A DNA stretch of 64,000 bases from Thioalkalicoccus limnaeus. Lineage in GTDB: Bacteria; Pseudomonadota; Gammaproteobacteria; Chromatiales; Chromatiaceae. The DNA is taken from positions 65,153 through 129,152 of the forward strand of contig NZ_JBDKXB010000008.1 in the NCBI RefSeq assembly GCF_041197575.1, read 5' to 3'. The notes beneath the pieces were generated by a model. It saw only the letters and a program-made list of their open reading frames with translations, searched no databases and was not told the origin of the DNA. This document shows positions 17,725-26,193 of this stretch, one piece after another. The first letter of the stretch is position 1, and each line of letters starts with the position of its first letter. A program made the translations under genes and the position numbers.

Positions 17725-18501
17725 TCAGGATGGTCGACGCTGCGTCGCCAGCCATGCCACTACCCTGCCCAGATCCGCATGCGTATCGACTCCAGGCGGT
17801 CCCGGCGATACCGCCGCGAGATCGACATGGATAGGTACCCCATGCCAGAGGGCGCGCAATTGCTCGAGGGATTCGGCGAGCTCGAGCGGCACCGGCGGCC
17901 AGGCGACGAAACGGGTCACGAACTCGGCTCGATAGGCATAAAGCCCAATGTGACGAAGAAACAGCCTGTCGCCCGGCAGGCTCGACTCGCCTTTCAGAAA
18001 CTCATCGCGATGCCAGGGTATCGGTGCCCGGGAGAAGTACAGGGCCATGCCCTCGGTGTCGGTGACCACCTTGACCACGTGCGGATCGAACAGCACTCGG
18101 CGATCGGTGATCGGTTCGGCCAAGGTCGCAGCACCCAGTCCATCGCGAGCGGCCAGGTTCGCCGCGACCTGATCGATCAATGCGGCGGGCATCCCTGGCT
18201 CGTCGCCCTGTAGGTTGACGACCAGGGTATCATCCGCCCAGCCTCGCAGCTCGATCACCTCGGCGATTCGGTCGGTGCCGCTGGGATGGTCCGAACGCGT
18301 CATCTGGACATCGGCCCCGAAGCGATGACAAACGGCCCTGATCCGTTCGTCGTCGGTCGCGATCAAGACCTCCTCTGCGCCGGACGCACAGGCGCGCTCG
18401 TAGACGTGTTGCACCAAGGGCCTTCCTGCGAGGTCGACCAACGGTTTGCCGGGCAAGCGCGTCGAACCATAGCGCGCCGGGATCACAACCTTGAAGGTCA
18501 T
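17725..18501 (-). CDS. kdsB: 3-deoxy-manno-octulosonate cytidylyltransferase
   Basis: A 258-residue cytosolic enzyme that activates Kdo with CTP to CMP-Kdo for lipopolysaccharide core synthesis. The N-terminus carries the nucleotide-binding IPARYGSTRLPGKPL signature; LQGDEP and the central SRAPIPW segment are typical. ATG 18501 was chosen because it begins just before the signature; the frame is open further upstream. It sits 37 bp after the small YcaR-like gene and closes the lipid A/Kdo operon. Confidence 0.95.
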   Translation of the reverse strand: MTFKVVIPARYGSTRLPGKPLVDLAGRPLVQHVYERACASGAEEVLIATDDERIRAVCHRFGADVQMTRSDHPSGTDRIAEVIELRGWADDTLVVNLQGDEPGMPAALIDQVAANLAARDGLGAATLAEPITDRRVLFDPHVVKVVTDTEGMALYFSRAPIPWHRDEFLKGESSLPGDRLFLRHIGLYAYRAEFVTRFVAWPPVPLELAESLEQLRALWHGVPIHVDLAAVSPGPPGVDTHADLGRVVAWLATQRRPS

Positions 18502-18538
18502 CGAGCGCCTCCGCTCGTCGCGGCAAGGGGCACCGGCC

Positions 18539-18727
18539 TCACGGCTTCGGCACCTCTTCATCGGGGGCCAGCAAGCGCGCCTCTTCTTCGAGCATGATCG
18601 GGATGCCGTCGCGGATCGGGAAGGCCAACCGGTCGGCACGACAGATCAATTCCGCGGCCGCCTGATCGTAGTAGAGCGGCCCCTTGCAGATGGGGCAGAC
18701 CAAGATGTCCAGCAATCGCTTATCCAT
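18539..18727 (-). CDS. Trm112/YcaR-family small protein
   Basis: A 62-residue protein with LDILVCPICKGPL at the N-terminus and a later Cys (ELICRAD), followed by AFPIRDGIPIML, all features of the YcaR/Trm112 family. Function in bacteria is unclear. It overlaps the end of lpxK by 8 bp and lies directly before kdsB, exactly the lpxK-ycaR-kdsB order of E. coli. Confidence 0.9.
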   Translation of the reverse strand: MDKRLLDILVCPICKGPLYYDQAAAELICRADRLAFPIRDGIPIMLEEEARLLAPDEEVPKP

Positions 18728-19703
18728 TTCGGAGCAAATCCTCGAGTCGTTGTGAAAAAGCGGCCGCGAAGCTCGCGTCCAAGCGGGCCGCAACCGGAAG
18801 ATACCAGTGGTCCACCGCGGCCATTCGGGCACATTTGACGGCGTCTTTCTCGGTCATGATCACCGGGCCGCTTGGCCACCGCCGGACATCATCCGAACCG
18901 TACCGGTGGTGATCAGGGTATCGCCACTCCCGGACGATCAAACCCGCGGCACGCAACCCCTCGAAGAAACGAAGTGGGTTACCGATGCCGGCCACGGCCG
19001 TCACGGCCCGACCACGCCATGCGGCCAGGTCGGCGATCCGTTCGGGGTCGCGCAGGTTGACGACCCGGTCTCCGATCAGGTCCATCCGATAGCCGCCCGG
19101 CCAATCAGCGCCGTGGCCAACGACCATGTCCACAGTATCGACCCGTGCCGCCGGCTCGCGCAACGGCCCAGCCGGCAGACAGAGGCCGTTACCGAGGCCG
19201 CGCTGGCCATCGATGACCAGGATCTCGAGGTCGCGGGGCAGCCGGTAATGCTGAAGGCCGTCGTCGCTGAGGATGATATCGCACCCCCCACGCGCGATGA
19301 GCCAGGCTCCTGCGGCGCGGCGATCGGGACCCGCGACGACGTTCACCCCGGTGCGTCGCGCCAGCACCACGGCCTCGTCGCCGACCAGATCCGGATCACT
19401 GTCTGGCGTCACCCATTGCGGCCATCGGCGTGCCTGACCGCGATAGCCGCGGGTGAGGATCCCTGGGCGATACCCCCCTCTGAGCAGCCAATCGGCGAGC
19501 CAGATGACCAGTGGGGTCTTGCCCGTGCCACCGACCGTGAGATTACCGACGACGATGACCAGCGCCGGCAAGCGCCGCCTGGGGTCGCGACGGCCCCGAT
19601 GTAGGCGCTGCCGAACCCGGACCAACCCTTCGAAGAGCCAGGATAGCGGGCGCAACGGATACCCGAGCGGGTGCCCCCGATACCAGATGTCCTCGGCGAT
19701 CAT
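18720..19703 (-). CDS. lpxK: Tetraacyldisaccharide 4'-kinase
   Basis: A 327-residue inner-membrane-associated kinase that adds the 4'-phosphate to the lipid A disaccharide precursor. The P-loop is in VGNLTVGGTGKTPLV (about residues 52-66), after an N-terminal hydrophobic/amphipathic segment around YPLRPLSWLFEGLV. LSDDGLQHYRL matches the family's conserved catalytic segment. It overlaps msbA by 4 bp. Confidence 0.95.
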   Translation of the reverse strand: MIAEDIWYRGHPLGYPLRPLSWLFEGLVRVRQRLHRGRRDPRRRLPALVIVVGNLTVGGTGKTPLVIWLADWLLRGGYRPGILTRGYRGQARRWPQWVTPDSDPDLVGDEAVVLARRTGVNVVAGPDRRAAGAWLIARGGCDIILSDDGLQHYRLPRDLEILVIDGQRGLGNGLCLPAGPLREPAARVDTVDMVVGHGADWPGGYRMDLIGDRVVNLRDPERIADLAAWRGRAVTAVAGIGNPLRFFEGLRAAGLIVREWRYPDHHRYGSDDVRRWPSGPVIMTEKDAVKCARMAAVDHWYLPVAARLDASFAAAFSQRLEDLLRNG

Positions 19704-21460
19704 TCGATGGCGCCGGCGAACTGCATCTGACGCAGACGGACATAATGACCGTCGCAGCCGAGCAGTGCTCGATGGGTCCCCTGCTCGACGATGCGGCCTT
19801 CGTGCAGCACGATGATGCGATCGGCCTGTTCGATCGTCGAGAGTCGGTGGGCAATGATCAATGTCGTACGGTTGCGCATCAGCGCATCCAGCGCGCTCTG
19901 GATGTGGCGTTCCGACTCGGAGTCGAGCGCCGAGGTCGCTTCGTCGAGGATCAGGATCGGCGCATCCTTCAGCATCGCGCGCGCAATCGCGAGTCGCTGC
20001 CGCTGACCACCGGACAGCAGTACGCCGTGATCGCCGATCCGCGTCTCGAAGCCGGCCGGCAAGGCCTGGATGAACTCCAGCGCGTGTGCCGCGGCGGCCA
20101 CCCGTTCCAAGTCGGCCGTCGTCACCTCGCCGATCCGCCCATACGCGATGTTGTTCGCAACCGTATCGTTGAACAAGACGACATCCTGGCTGACCAGCGA
20201 GATCTGCGCGCGGAGGCTGGCCAGCCTCAAGTCGCCGATCTCGATCCCATCGAGCAGGATCCGCCCGGCCGTCGCATCGTAGAAGCGCGGCAATAGATTG
20301 GCCAGGGTCGTCTTGCCGCTGCCGGAACGGCCGACGAGGGCCACCGTCTCACCGGCAGCGATGGTCAGATCGATGTCTCGGAGTACCGGACCCTTGTCGT
20401 CCGAGTACCGGTGAGCAACCCCGATGTATTCGATGCGCCCCTGCGCACGGTCGAGGGTTCGCTGCCCGGTGTCCCGTTCCCGCTCACCATCGATCAATTC
20501 GAACAGACTGGCTGCGGCAACGATGCCCCGCTGCAGTTGGGAGTTGACGGCCGTCAGGCGCTTCAACGGCCCCAAGAGTAGCGCCATTGCGACGATGAAG
20601 GACATGAAGGTGCCCACGGTCATGTCCTCGCGCAACCCTTGCAAGGTCGATAGATAGACCACGATGGCAATCGCGAGCGCCGCGATCAATTGGACCACGG
20701 GCACACTGACGGCTTCGGTCGCGACCATCCGCATTTGCAGCGACCGGGTCTTTTCGTTGACCCAGCCGAAACGTTGCGACTCTTGTCCCTCCCCGCCGAA
20801 GGCCTTGACGACACGATGCCCTTCGATCACCTGCTGGGCGGTCTGAGTCAGATCGCCGATCCGCTCCTGGATGCGTTGGCTGTAACGGCGAAAACGCCCG
20901 GTTGCGAATTTGATCGACAGCGCCATCGGCGGGCCGATCAGCAAGAAGATCGCCGCCAGGGCCACGTCGACATAGACCATGAAGGCCAGCAGGCCGATCA
21001 CGGTAAAGCCGTCGCGGATCAGCGTCGTCAACGCATAGGTAGCGGCCGTGGCCACGTTCTCGACGTTATAGGTCAGTTTCGCGAGGATCTGGCCCGAGCT
21101 GTTGTTGTCGTAATAACGCGTCGGCGAACGCAGCAACTGCTCGAACATCTCGCGGCGCAGGTCGGCGACGACCCGGCGACCGACCCACTTCAGGCAGTAG
21201 GTATCGACGAAGCCAGCGAGGCCGCGAATCACGAAGAGCCCGATCAACAGAAAAGGCATCATCCGCACGACATCGATGTCGCGGTCGACGAAGCTGCCGT
21301 CGAGGAGCGGCTTCATCAGGGCCGCGAAGGCCGGCTCGGTCGCCGCGAAGATCAACATGCCGACGACGGCGATCGCGAAGACCCCGCGATAGGGCATCGC
21401 ATAGCCCAACAGGCGCCGATAGATCTGGCGCGCGACAGCGGAACCCGGAGCGATGGTCAT
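19700..21460 (-). CDS. msbA: Lipid A export ABC transporter, fused permease/ATPase
   Basis: A 586-residue half transporter: six membrane helices in the first about 310 residues, then an ATPase domain with Walker A GRSGSGKTT, signature LLSGGQRQR, Walker B ILILDEATSALD and the switch His in IAHRLST. MsbA flips lipid A-core across the inner membrane. The lpxK neighbour and 4-bp overlaps on both sides make MsbA the best assignment among similar exporters; a second exporter of this type in the window (35075-36937) lies in a different context. Confidence 0.93.
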   Translation of the reverse strand: MTIAPGSAVARQIYRRLLGYAMPYRGVFAIAVVGMLIFAATEPAFAALMKPLLDGSFVDRDIDVVRMMPFLLIGLFVIRGLAGFVDTYCLKWVGRRVVADLRREMFEQLLRSPTRYYDNNSSGQILAKLTYNVENVATAATYALTTLIRDGFTVIGLLAFMVYVDVALAAIFLLIGPPMALSIKFATGRFRRYSQRIQERIGDLTQTAQQVIEGHRVVKAFGGEGQESQRFGWVNEKTRSLQMRMVATEAVSVPVVQLIAALAIAIVVYLSTLQGLREDMTVGTFMSFIVAMALLLGPLKRLTAVNSQLQRGIVAAASLFELIDGERERDTGQRTLDRAQGRIEYIGVAHRYSDDKGPVLRDIDLTIAAGETVALVGRSGSGKTTLANLLPRFYDATAGRILLDGIEIGDLRLASLRAQISLVSQDVVLFNDTVANNIAYGRIGEVTTADLERVAAAAHALEFIQALPAGFETRIGDHGVLLSGGQRQRLAIARAMLKDAPILILDEATSALDSESERHIQSALDALMRNRTTLIIAHRLSTIEQADRIIVLHEGRIVEQGTHRALLGCDGHYVRLRQMQFAGAIE

Positions 21461-21900
21461 GGGGCGGGATCGGCGGACGCGGGTTCTGTCGGACGCACGG
21501 CCGCGAACTGAATCCGCACCAACCCGATTCGACCCAGGACATCCAGTGCGGTCATGACCGCCTGATGCGGGGTCTGGGCATCGGCCTTGATCAGCACCGG
21601 TCGCTCGAGCGCGTCGCCGAGCACTGCGCGGACGGCACGCTCGAGATGGGCCGGCGAATCCCCATCCAGGCGTCGATCGGTGACATGGAAGGCCCCGACC
21701 CGGTCGATCTCGATCGTCAAGATATCCGGCTCCTCGACCAAGGCCGGCTCGCCCTCGGCCCGCGGCAGGTCGATCTGCAGACCCGTGTCCTCTTGGAAGG
21801 TCGTCGACACCATGAAGAAGATCAACAGCAGGAACACCACATCGATCAGCGGGGCCAGATTGATGTCAGGCGCCGCCGGACGCCGCGGCCGGAGATTCAT
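21457..21900 (-). CDS. exbD: ExbD/TolR-family biopolymer transport protein
   Basis: A 147-residue protein with one N-terminal membrane helix (about residues 15-38) containing the essential Asp in INLAPLIDVVFLLLIFF, followed by a periplasmic domain. ExbD/TolR proteins couple the proton gradient to outer-membrane processes with their ExbB/TolQ partner. It overlaps both neighbours by 4 bp. In this lipid A-linked locus the pair could serve TonB or a different load; no TonB is nearby. Confidence 0.9.
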   Translation of the reverse strand: MNLRPRRPAAPDINLAPLIDVVFLLLIFFMVSTTFQEDTGLQIDLPRAEGEPALVEEPDILTIEIDRVGAFHVTDRRLDGDSPAHLERAVRAVLGDALERPVLIKADAQTPHQAVMTALDVLGRIGLVRIQFAAVRPTEPASADPAP

Positions 21901-22526
21901 GCGCCCACCTCGTCGTCATGCTCGCGCTCACCTTTGATGACCTCGACCAACCGCAACGCCTGCTCTTCCATGCCGATCGCCAACGCATCGACCCGGCTGT
22001 TGAAGATGCGATGAAAGATCAGACTCGGGATCGCGACCGACAGGCCCGCCGCTGTGGTGATCAACGCCTGCGAGATACCGCCGGCCAGCATCCCGGGGTG
22101 GCCGACCCCGGCGCTGACGATGACCCCGAACACCTCGATCATGCCGAACACGGTGCCGAGCAGACCTAGCAGCGGCGTCACGGCCGCGATCGTCCCCAAG
22201 GTCGTCAGGTACCGCTCCAGACCCGCGACGACCTGGCGGCCGGTATCGTGAATGGCCTCCTTCATGACCTCGCGCGAGTGATACCGATTGATCAGGCCGG
22301 CGCTCAAGATCCGACCCAACGGCGACCCTTCACGGATCTCTAGGATGCGCGCGCGCGTGAGCTGACCCGCACTGTGCCACTGCCAGATGCGTGTCACCAG
22401 ACCGTCGGGCATGATGCGCGTTCGCCGCAAGGCCCAGGCCCGTTCCAGCACGATGGCGGTGGCGACGATCGAGCAGGCGATGATGGGCACCATCAGCCAG
22501 CCACCCGCTTGCATCAATTCGAGCAC
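21897..22526 (-). CDS. exbB: MotA/TolQ/ExbB proton channel family protein
   Basis: A 209-residue protein with three membrane helices (about residues 8-30, 110-135 and 155-180) and the conserved GTIAAVTPLLGLLGTVFGMI segment. The open frame extends about 110 codons upstream, but that part has no family likeness. GTG 22526 gives V-L-E-L-M-Q-A-G-G-W, matching the usual family N-terminus, and has AAGAGGA nine nucleotides upstream. It begins the minus-strand operon exbB-exbD-msbA-lpxK-ycaR-kdsB. Confidence 0.9.
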   Translation of the reverse strand: MLELMQAGGWLMVPIIACSIVATAIVLERAWALRRTRIMPDGLVTRIWQWHSAGQLTRARILEIREGSPLGRILSAGLINRYHSREVMKEAIHDTGRQVVAGLERYLTTLGTIAAVTPLLGLLGTVFGMIEVFGVIVSAGVGHPGMLAGGISQALITTAAGLSVAIPSLIFHRIFNSRVDALAIGMEEQALRLVEVIKGEREHDDEVGA

Positions 22527-22889
22527 CGAGGGTATTCCTCTTAATAGATAGATTGAGATCACATCGGCGATGATGGCGACCAAAGCCGGTCGGCGAGGGT
22601 CGGTCGCGCGATCCTCGAGCAGCGACCGACCCGACCAGCGTGCCGCCCGCGCGCCGGGTCGCCATGATACCCGAACGGTCAACCGACAGACGAACCGAAA
22701 GACGTGCAATCGATTGCCGGGATCCCGGGCTCTCGGTAGACTTAGAGATCCACCGCGATACGAAACCGGTGGCCCGGTCGCTCCGCGACCCATCCCCTCA
22801 TGGTTTCTGAGCACATCCCGGACCGACTGGTTACCGGAAGTCCTGGCATCCATCACCTGACCAGAAGATCACCGACCACTGGAGTCATC
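22527..22889. promoter_or_regulatory. Divergent promoter region between exbB and ndk
   Basis: About 360 bp between two operons that start in opposite directions. It must hold promoters for both, but I could not pick convincing hexamers. No gene, repeat or RNA signal was seen. Confidence 0.4.
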
Positions 22890-23318
22890 ATGGCCGTCGA
22901 GCGCACCTTGTCGATCATCAAACCCAATGCCGTAGCCAAGAACGCGATCGGCGCCATCCTGTCCCGTTTCGAACAGGCCGGCCTGCGAATCGTCGCGGCC
23001 CGCATGCTGCACCTGAGCCGTGAGCAGGCCACGGCCTTCTATGCCGTCCACCGGGAACGCCCCTTTTTCGCGGAACTCGTCGAGTTCATGACCTCGGGCC
23101 CGGTCACGGTCCAGGTTCTCGAGGGCGAAGGGGCCATCGCCCTCCATCGTGAGGTGATGGGGGCGACCGACCCGGCCAAGGCCGCGCCCGGGACCATTCG
23201 CGCCGATTTTGCCGACTCGCTGACCGAAAACGCCGTACATGGCTCCGACTCGGCCGAGACCGCTGCTGCCGAGATCGCGTTCTTCTTCCCGGAGGGGGTT
23301 TGTGAACGCACCCGTTGA
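22890..23318 (+). CDS. ndk: Nucleoside diphosphate kinase
   Basis: A 142-residue enzyme that transfers the gamma phosphate between nucleoside triphosphates and diphosphates. The phosphorylated His lies in NAVHGSDS, and ERTLSIIKPNAV at the N-terminus is typical. ATG 22890 was chosen by length and homology; upstream in-frame codons have no family match. The last 17 bp overlap the start of rlmN. First gene of the ndk-rlmN-pilW-rodZ-hisS-yfgM-bamB-der run. Confidence 0.96.
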   Translation: MAVERTLSIIKPNAVAKNAIGAILSRFEQAGLRIVAARMLHLSREQATAFYAVHRERPFFAELVEFMTSGPVTVQVLEGEGAIALHREVMGATDPAKAAPGTIRADFADSLTENAVHGSDSAETAAAEIAFFFPEGVCERTR

Positions 23319-24420
23319 CACGGGTTTTGGTTCTGTCCCGGCCGAGCGGATCGAGCTACTCGATCTGGACCGGCCCGGGCTCGAACGCCTCGTGCTGGGA
23401 TGGGGCTTCAAGGCCTTCCACGGACGAAATCTGTTCAAGTGGATCCACAAGCACGGCGTGACCGATTTCACGGCCATGACGGACCTGCCCATTGCGTTGC
23501 GTGAGCGGCTCGCCGCGAGCGGTCGAGTCGCGCCACCGCGGGTCACGCGCCAACTCCCCTCCTCCGATGGAACCATCAAGTGGTTGATCGAGGTGGAGGG
23601 AGGGCAGCACATCGAGACCGTGCTGATACCCGAGAACGATCGCCGCACCCTGTGCATATCGTCGCAAGTGGGTTGCGCCCTCGAGTGCGCCTTCTGCGCG
23701 ACGGGCCGCCAGGGCTTCAACCGGAACCTGCGGGTCTCCGAGATCATCGGCCAGGTGTGGCTGGCTACGCGCCACCTGGGTGCGCCGCCATCGAACATCG
23801 TATTGATGGGCATGGGCGAGCCGCTCGCGAACTTCGATGCGGTCGTCACGGCGACGGCCATGATGCAGGATGATTTGGGTTACATGGTCTCCCGGCACCG
23901 GGTCACCCTCAGCACCTCGGGTCTGGTGCCCCAGATCCACCGATTGCGGGAGGTCGCCGATGTCGCCCTGGCCGTGTCGTTGCACGCGCCGAACGATCGG
24001 CTGCGCGACGAACTGGTCCCGATCAATCGCAAGTACCCGCTCGCCGAGTTGATCCCGGCCTGCCGCGCCTATGTCGCCGCCGACAAGCGCCGCCGGATCA
24101 CTTGGGAATATGTGATGCTCGACGGCGTCAATGACCGACTCGAACACGCCAAACAACTGATTCGATTGCTCGAGGGAACGCCGTCGAAGGTCAACCTGAT
24201 TCCTTTCAACCCATTTCCGGGAAGCGATTTCCAAACCTCCCCGCCCGAGCGGGTCGAGGCCTTCCGCTTCCGCTTGATCCGGTCCGGGATCGTCACGACG
24301 ACGCGCAAGACCCGCGGCGATGAGATCGCCGCCGCCTGCGGCCAATTGGTGGGACGGGTTCTCGATCGCACGCGCCGCTCGGCGAGTCGCCCCGCGCCGA
24401 CGGTCGGGGTCCACCGATGA
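23302..24420 (+). CDS. rlmN: Dual-specificity 23S rRNA/tRNA adenine-C2 methyltransferase RlmN
   Basis: A 372-residue radical-SAM enzyme that methylates A2503 of 23S rRNA and A37 of some tRNAs. The cluster-binding Cys motif is CALECAFC, with GMGEPLANFD and the C-terminal Cys (AAACGQL) that takes part in the methyl transfer. A GTG at 23302, eight bases after CGGAGGGG, gives the usual length; an upstream ATG would lie inside ndk. Overlaps pilW by 4 bp. Confidence 0.93.
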   Translation: MNAPVDTGFGSVPAERIELLDLDRPGLERLVLGWGFKAFHGRNLFKWIHKHGVTDFTAMTDLPIALRERLAASGRVAPPRVTRQLPSSDGTIKWLIEVEGGQHIETVLIPENDRRTLCISSQVGCALECAFCATGRQGFNRNLRVSEIIGQVWLATRHLGAPPSNIVLMGMGEPLANFDAVVTATAMMQDDLGYMVSRHRVTLSTSGLVPQIHRLREVADVALAVSLHAPNDRLRDELVPINRKYPLAELIPACRAYVAADKRRRITWEYVMLDGVNDRLEHAKQLIRLLEGTPSKVNLIPFNPFPGSDFQTSPPERVEAFRFRLIRSGIVTTTRKTRGDEIAAACGQLVGRVLDRTRRSASRPAPTVGVHR

Positions 24421-25190
24421 GGAACGCGGTGCGCCTGATCGCGATGGCCGCTCTGTCGGTCCTGCTCGGGGCCTGCGCCAGCACCGGCGACACCGTGGAT
24501 GACGGGGTGACACGGTTCACCACGCAACAGCGGGAAAGCCCCGGGGACCTCTATGTGGCCCTGGCCGCCGAGTATTATCGGATGGGCCAGATGGAGGCCG
24601 CATTGGAGCGCGCGCAGCGGGCGCTACAGATCGACAATCGCAACGGACGCGCACACTATTTGATGGCACTGATCCTGCAGAGCATCGGCGAGGATACCTC
24701 TGCGGCGAGACACTTCGAACAGGCGATCAGCCTCGAGCCGCAAAACGGCGACTTCCGGAATGCCTGGGGCGCCTTCCTGTGCCGGCAAGGTCGCTACGCG
24801 GAGGCCGATGCCCAGTTCACGGAGGCCCTCGCCAATCCGTTGTTCGCCGCACCCGCCGTGACCCTGACCAATGCTGCGGTCTGTGCGATCAACAGCGGAG
24901 ACCCGACCAAGGGCGAAGGCTATCTGCGCCAGGCCTTGGCCCGCGAACCAAATTTCGCCCCAGCCCTCCTGCGGATGGCCGAGATCGAATACCAGCGCGG
25001 CGACCACCGCACCGCCCGCGGCTATCTCGAGCGGCTCATGCAGACGGGTCCGGTGACACCCCAGGCCCTGCTGCTCGGCGTGCGTGTCGAACGGGCGCTC
25101 GGTAACCGGCAAGGTGCGCAAACCTATGCTCAATACCTGCGCCAGGCTTTTCCCGAGGCTCCCGAGAACAACGAACTGCGATCGCTATGA
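24417..25190 (+). CDS. pilW: Type IV pilus biogenesis/stability lipoprotein PilW (PilF)
   Basis: A 257-residue outer-membrane lipoprotein needed to assemble the pilus secretin. A signal peptide ends in VLLGAC, then about six TPR-type helical repeats (for example YRMGQMEAALERAQRALQID) fill the protein. Position between rlmN and rodZ is conserved in Gammaproteobacteria. It overlaps rlmN and rodZ by 4 bp each. Confidence 0.9.
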   Translation: MRNAVRLIAMAALSVLLGACASTGDTVDDGVTRFTTQQRESPGDLYVALAAEYYRMGQMEAALERAQRALQIDNRNGRAHYLMALILQSIGEDTSAARHFEQAISLEPQNGDFRNAWGAFLCRQGRYAEADAQFTEALANPLFAAPAVTLTNAAVCAINSGDPTKGEGYLRQALAREPNFAPALLRMAEIEYQRGDHRTARGYLERLMQTGPVTPQALLLGVRVERALGNRQGAQTYAQYLRQAFPEAPENNELRSL

Positions 25191-26167
25191 AGGATCACCA
25201 AGCCTTTTTTCCGGACACCGATGCTGCTGCGCTGCCCGACCAGGCCGGACCAGGGCGTCGACTGCGACAAGCCCGCGAGGCTCATGGGCTGACTCGCGAA
25301 CAGGTCGCCGCGGATCTGCACCTGAAGCTGTCGCTCGTCGCGGCCCTCGAACAGGACCGTTTCGAGGATCTTCCCGGCCAGGTCTTCGTCACCGGTTACC
25401 TGCGCAACTACGCCCGTCTCCTCGGTCTCGACTCGGAGCCGCTGATCCAAGCCTATCGTGCCGTGCATCGCCCGACCGAATCACCCGTTCGGCGACGGGT
25501 CACCGGCGCTTCACGCCGCCAAATCGGAAGCGGACACCTGATCATCCGCTTGATCAGTGCCACGCTCGCGATCGGGATCGTGACCCTGCTGCTCTTGTGG
25601 TGGCAGAACAGTCATATACCGATCGGATTCCATGAGACGGCCGAGATCCAGGACGAGGCCACCCTAACGATATCGGACCGCGCGATGGACGACGACGTCC
25701 TGATCGGTCCGGCACCGGCGATCGACGATGGTCTCCTGACCAGCCCGGCACCGGCCTCGCCGATCCCCGACGAATTGGTCGAGTCTCGTCTGGAGTCGGA
25801 CTCGCTCGCGGCAGCCACGGTCGACGAGGAACCCAGGGCACCGGCGCCAGACGAGACGGCGCTGGACCAGGACCGGATGAACCGCGCGGCGCCGATCGAG
25901 CCCTCCGAAGCCACGACAAGCCGCGTCGAGCTCGCCTTCGATGGTCCCTGCTGGGTCGATATTCGCGATGCGACACGCGAGTTCAAGCTCTTCGGTGAGA
26001 TGGCCAAGGGTGATCACCGCGTCCTGGAGGGGACCCCGCCTTGGTCGATGATCATCGGCAACGCCGCGGCCGTGACCATCCGGATCGATGGCGAGCCGTT
26101 CGACCTGGCCAGCCGCGCGCGCGGCAACGTCGCCCGCTTCACCCTCGACCCAACGACCAACCAGTGA
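25187..26167 (+). CDS. rodZ: Cytoskeleton protein RodZ-like, HTH plus DUF4115
   Basis: A 326-residue protein with a cytoplasmic helix-turn-helix (about residues 23-90; LRQAREAHGLTREQVAADLH), a membrane helix near 120-146, a Pro/Asp/Glu-rich periplasmic linker and a C-terminal DUF4115 beta domain (CWVDIRDA through PPWSMIIGNA). RodZ links MreB filaments to the membrane for rod shape. In E. coli ispG lies next; here hisS follows directly after 26 bp. Confidence 0.9.
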   Translation: MKDHQAFFPDTDAAALPDQAGPGRRLRQAREAHGLTREQVAADLHLKLSLVAALEQDRFEDLPGQVFVTGYLRNYARLLGLDSEPLIQAYRAVHRPTESPVRRRVTGASRRQIGSGHLIIRLISATLAIGIVTLLLLWWQNSHIPIGFHETAEIQDEATLTISDRAMDDDVLIGPAPAIDDGLLTSPAPASPIPDELVESRLESDSLAAATVDEEPRAPAPDETALDQDRMNRAAPIEPSEATTSRVELAFDGPCWVDIRDATREFKLFGEMAKGDHRVLEGTPPWSMIIGNAAAVTIRIDGEPFDLASRARGNVARFTLDPTTNQ

Positions 26168-26193
26168 CCGATCGACGAGCGACCAACGACACG

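Noticed and set aside
22527..22856. N-terminal extension of the exbB gene
   Set aside because: The extra 110 residues have no membrane helix or family likeness, and a GTG with a ribosome site fits the usual start.
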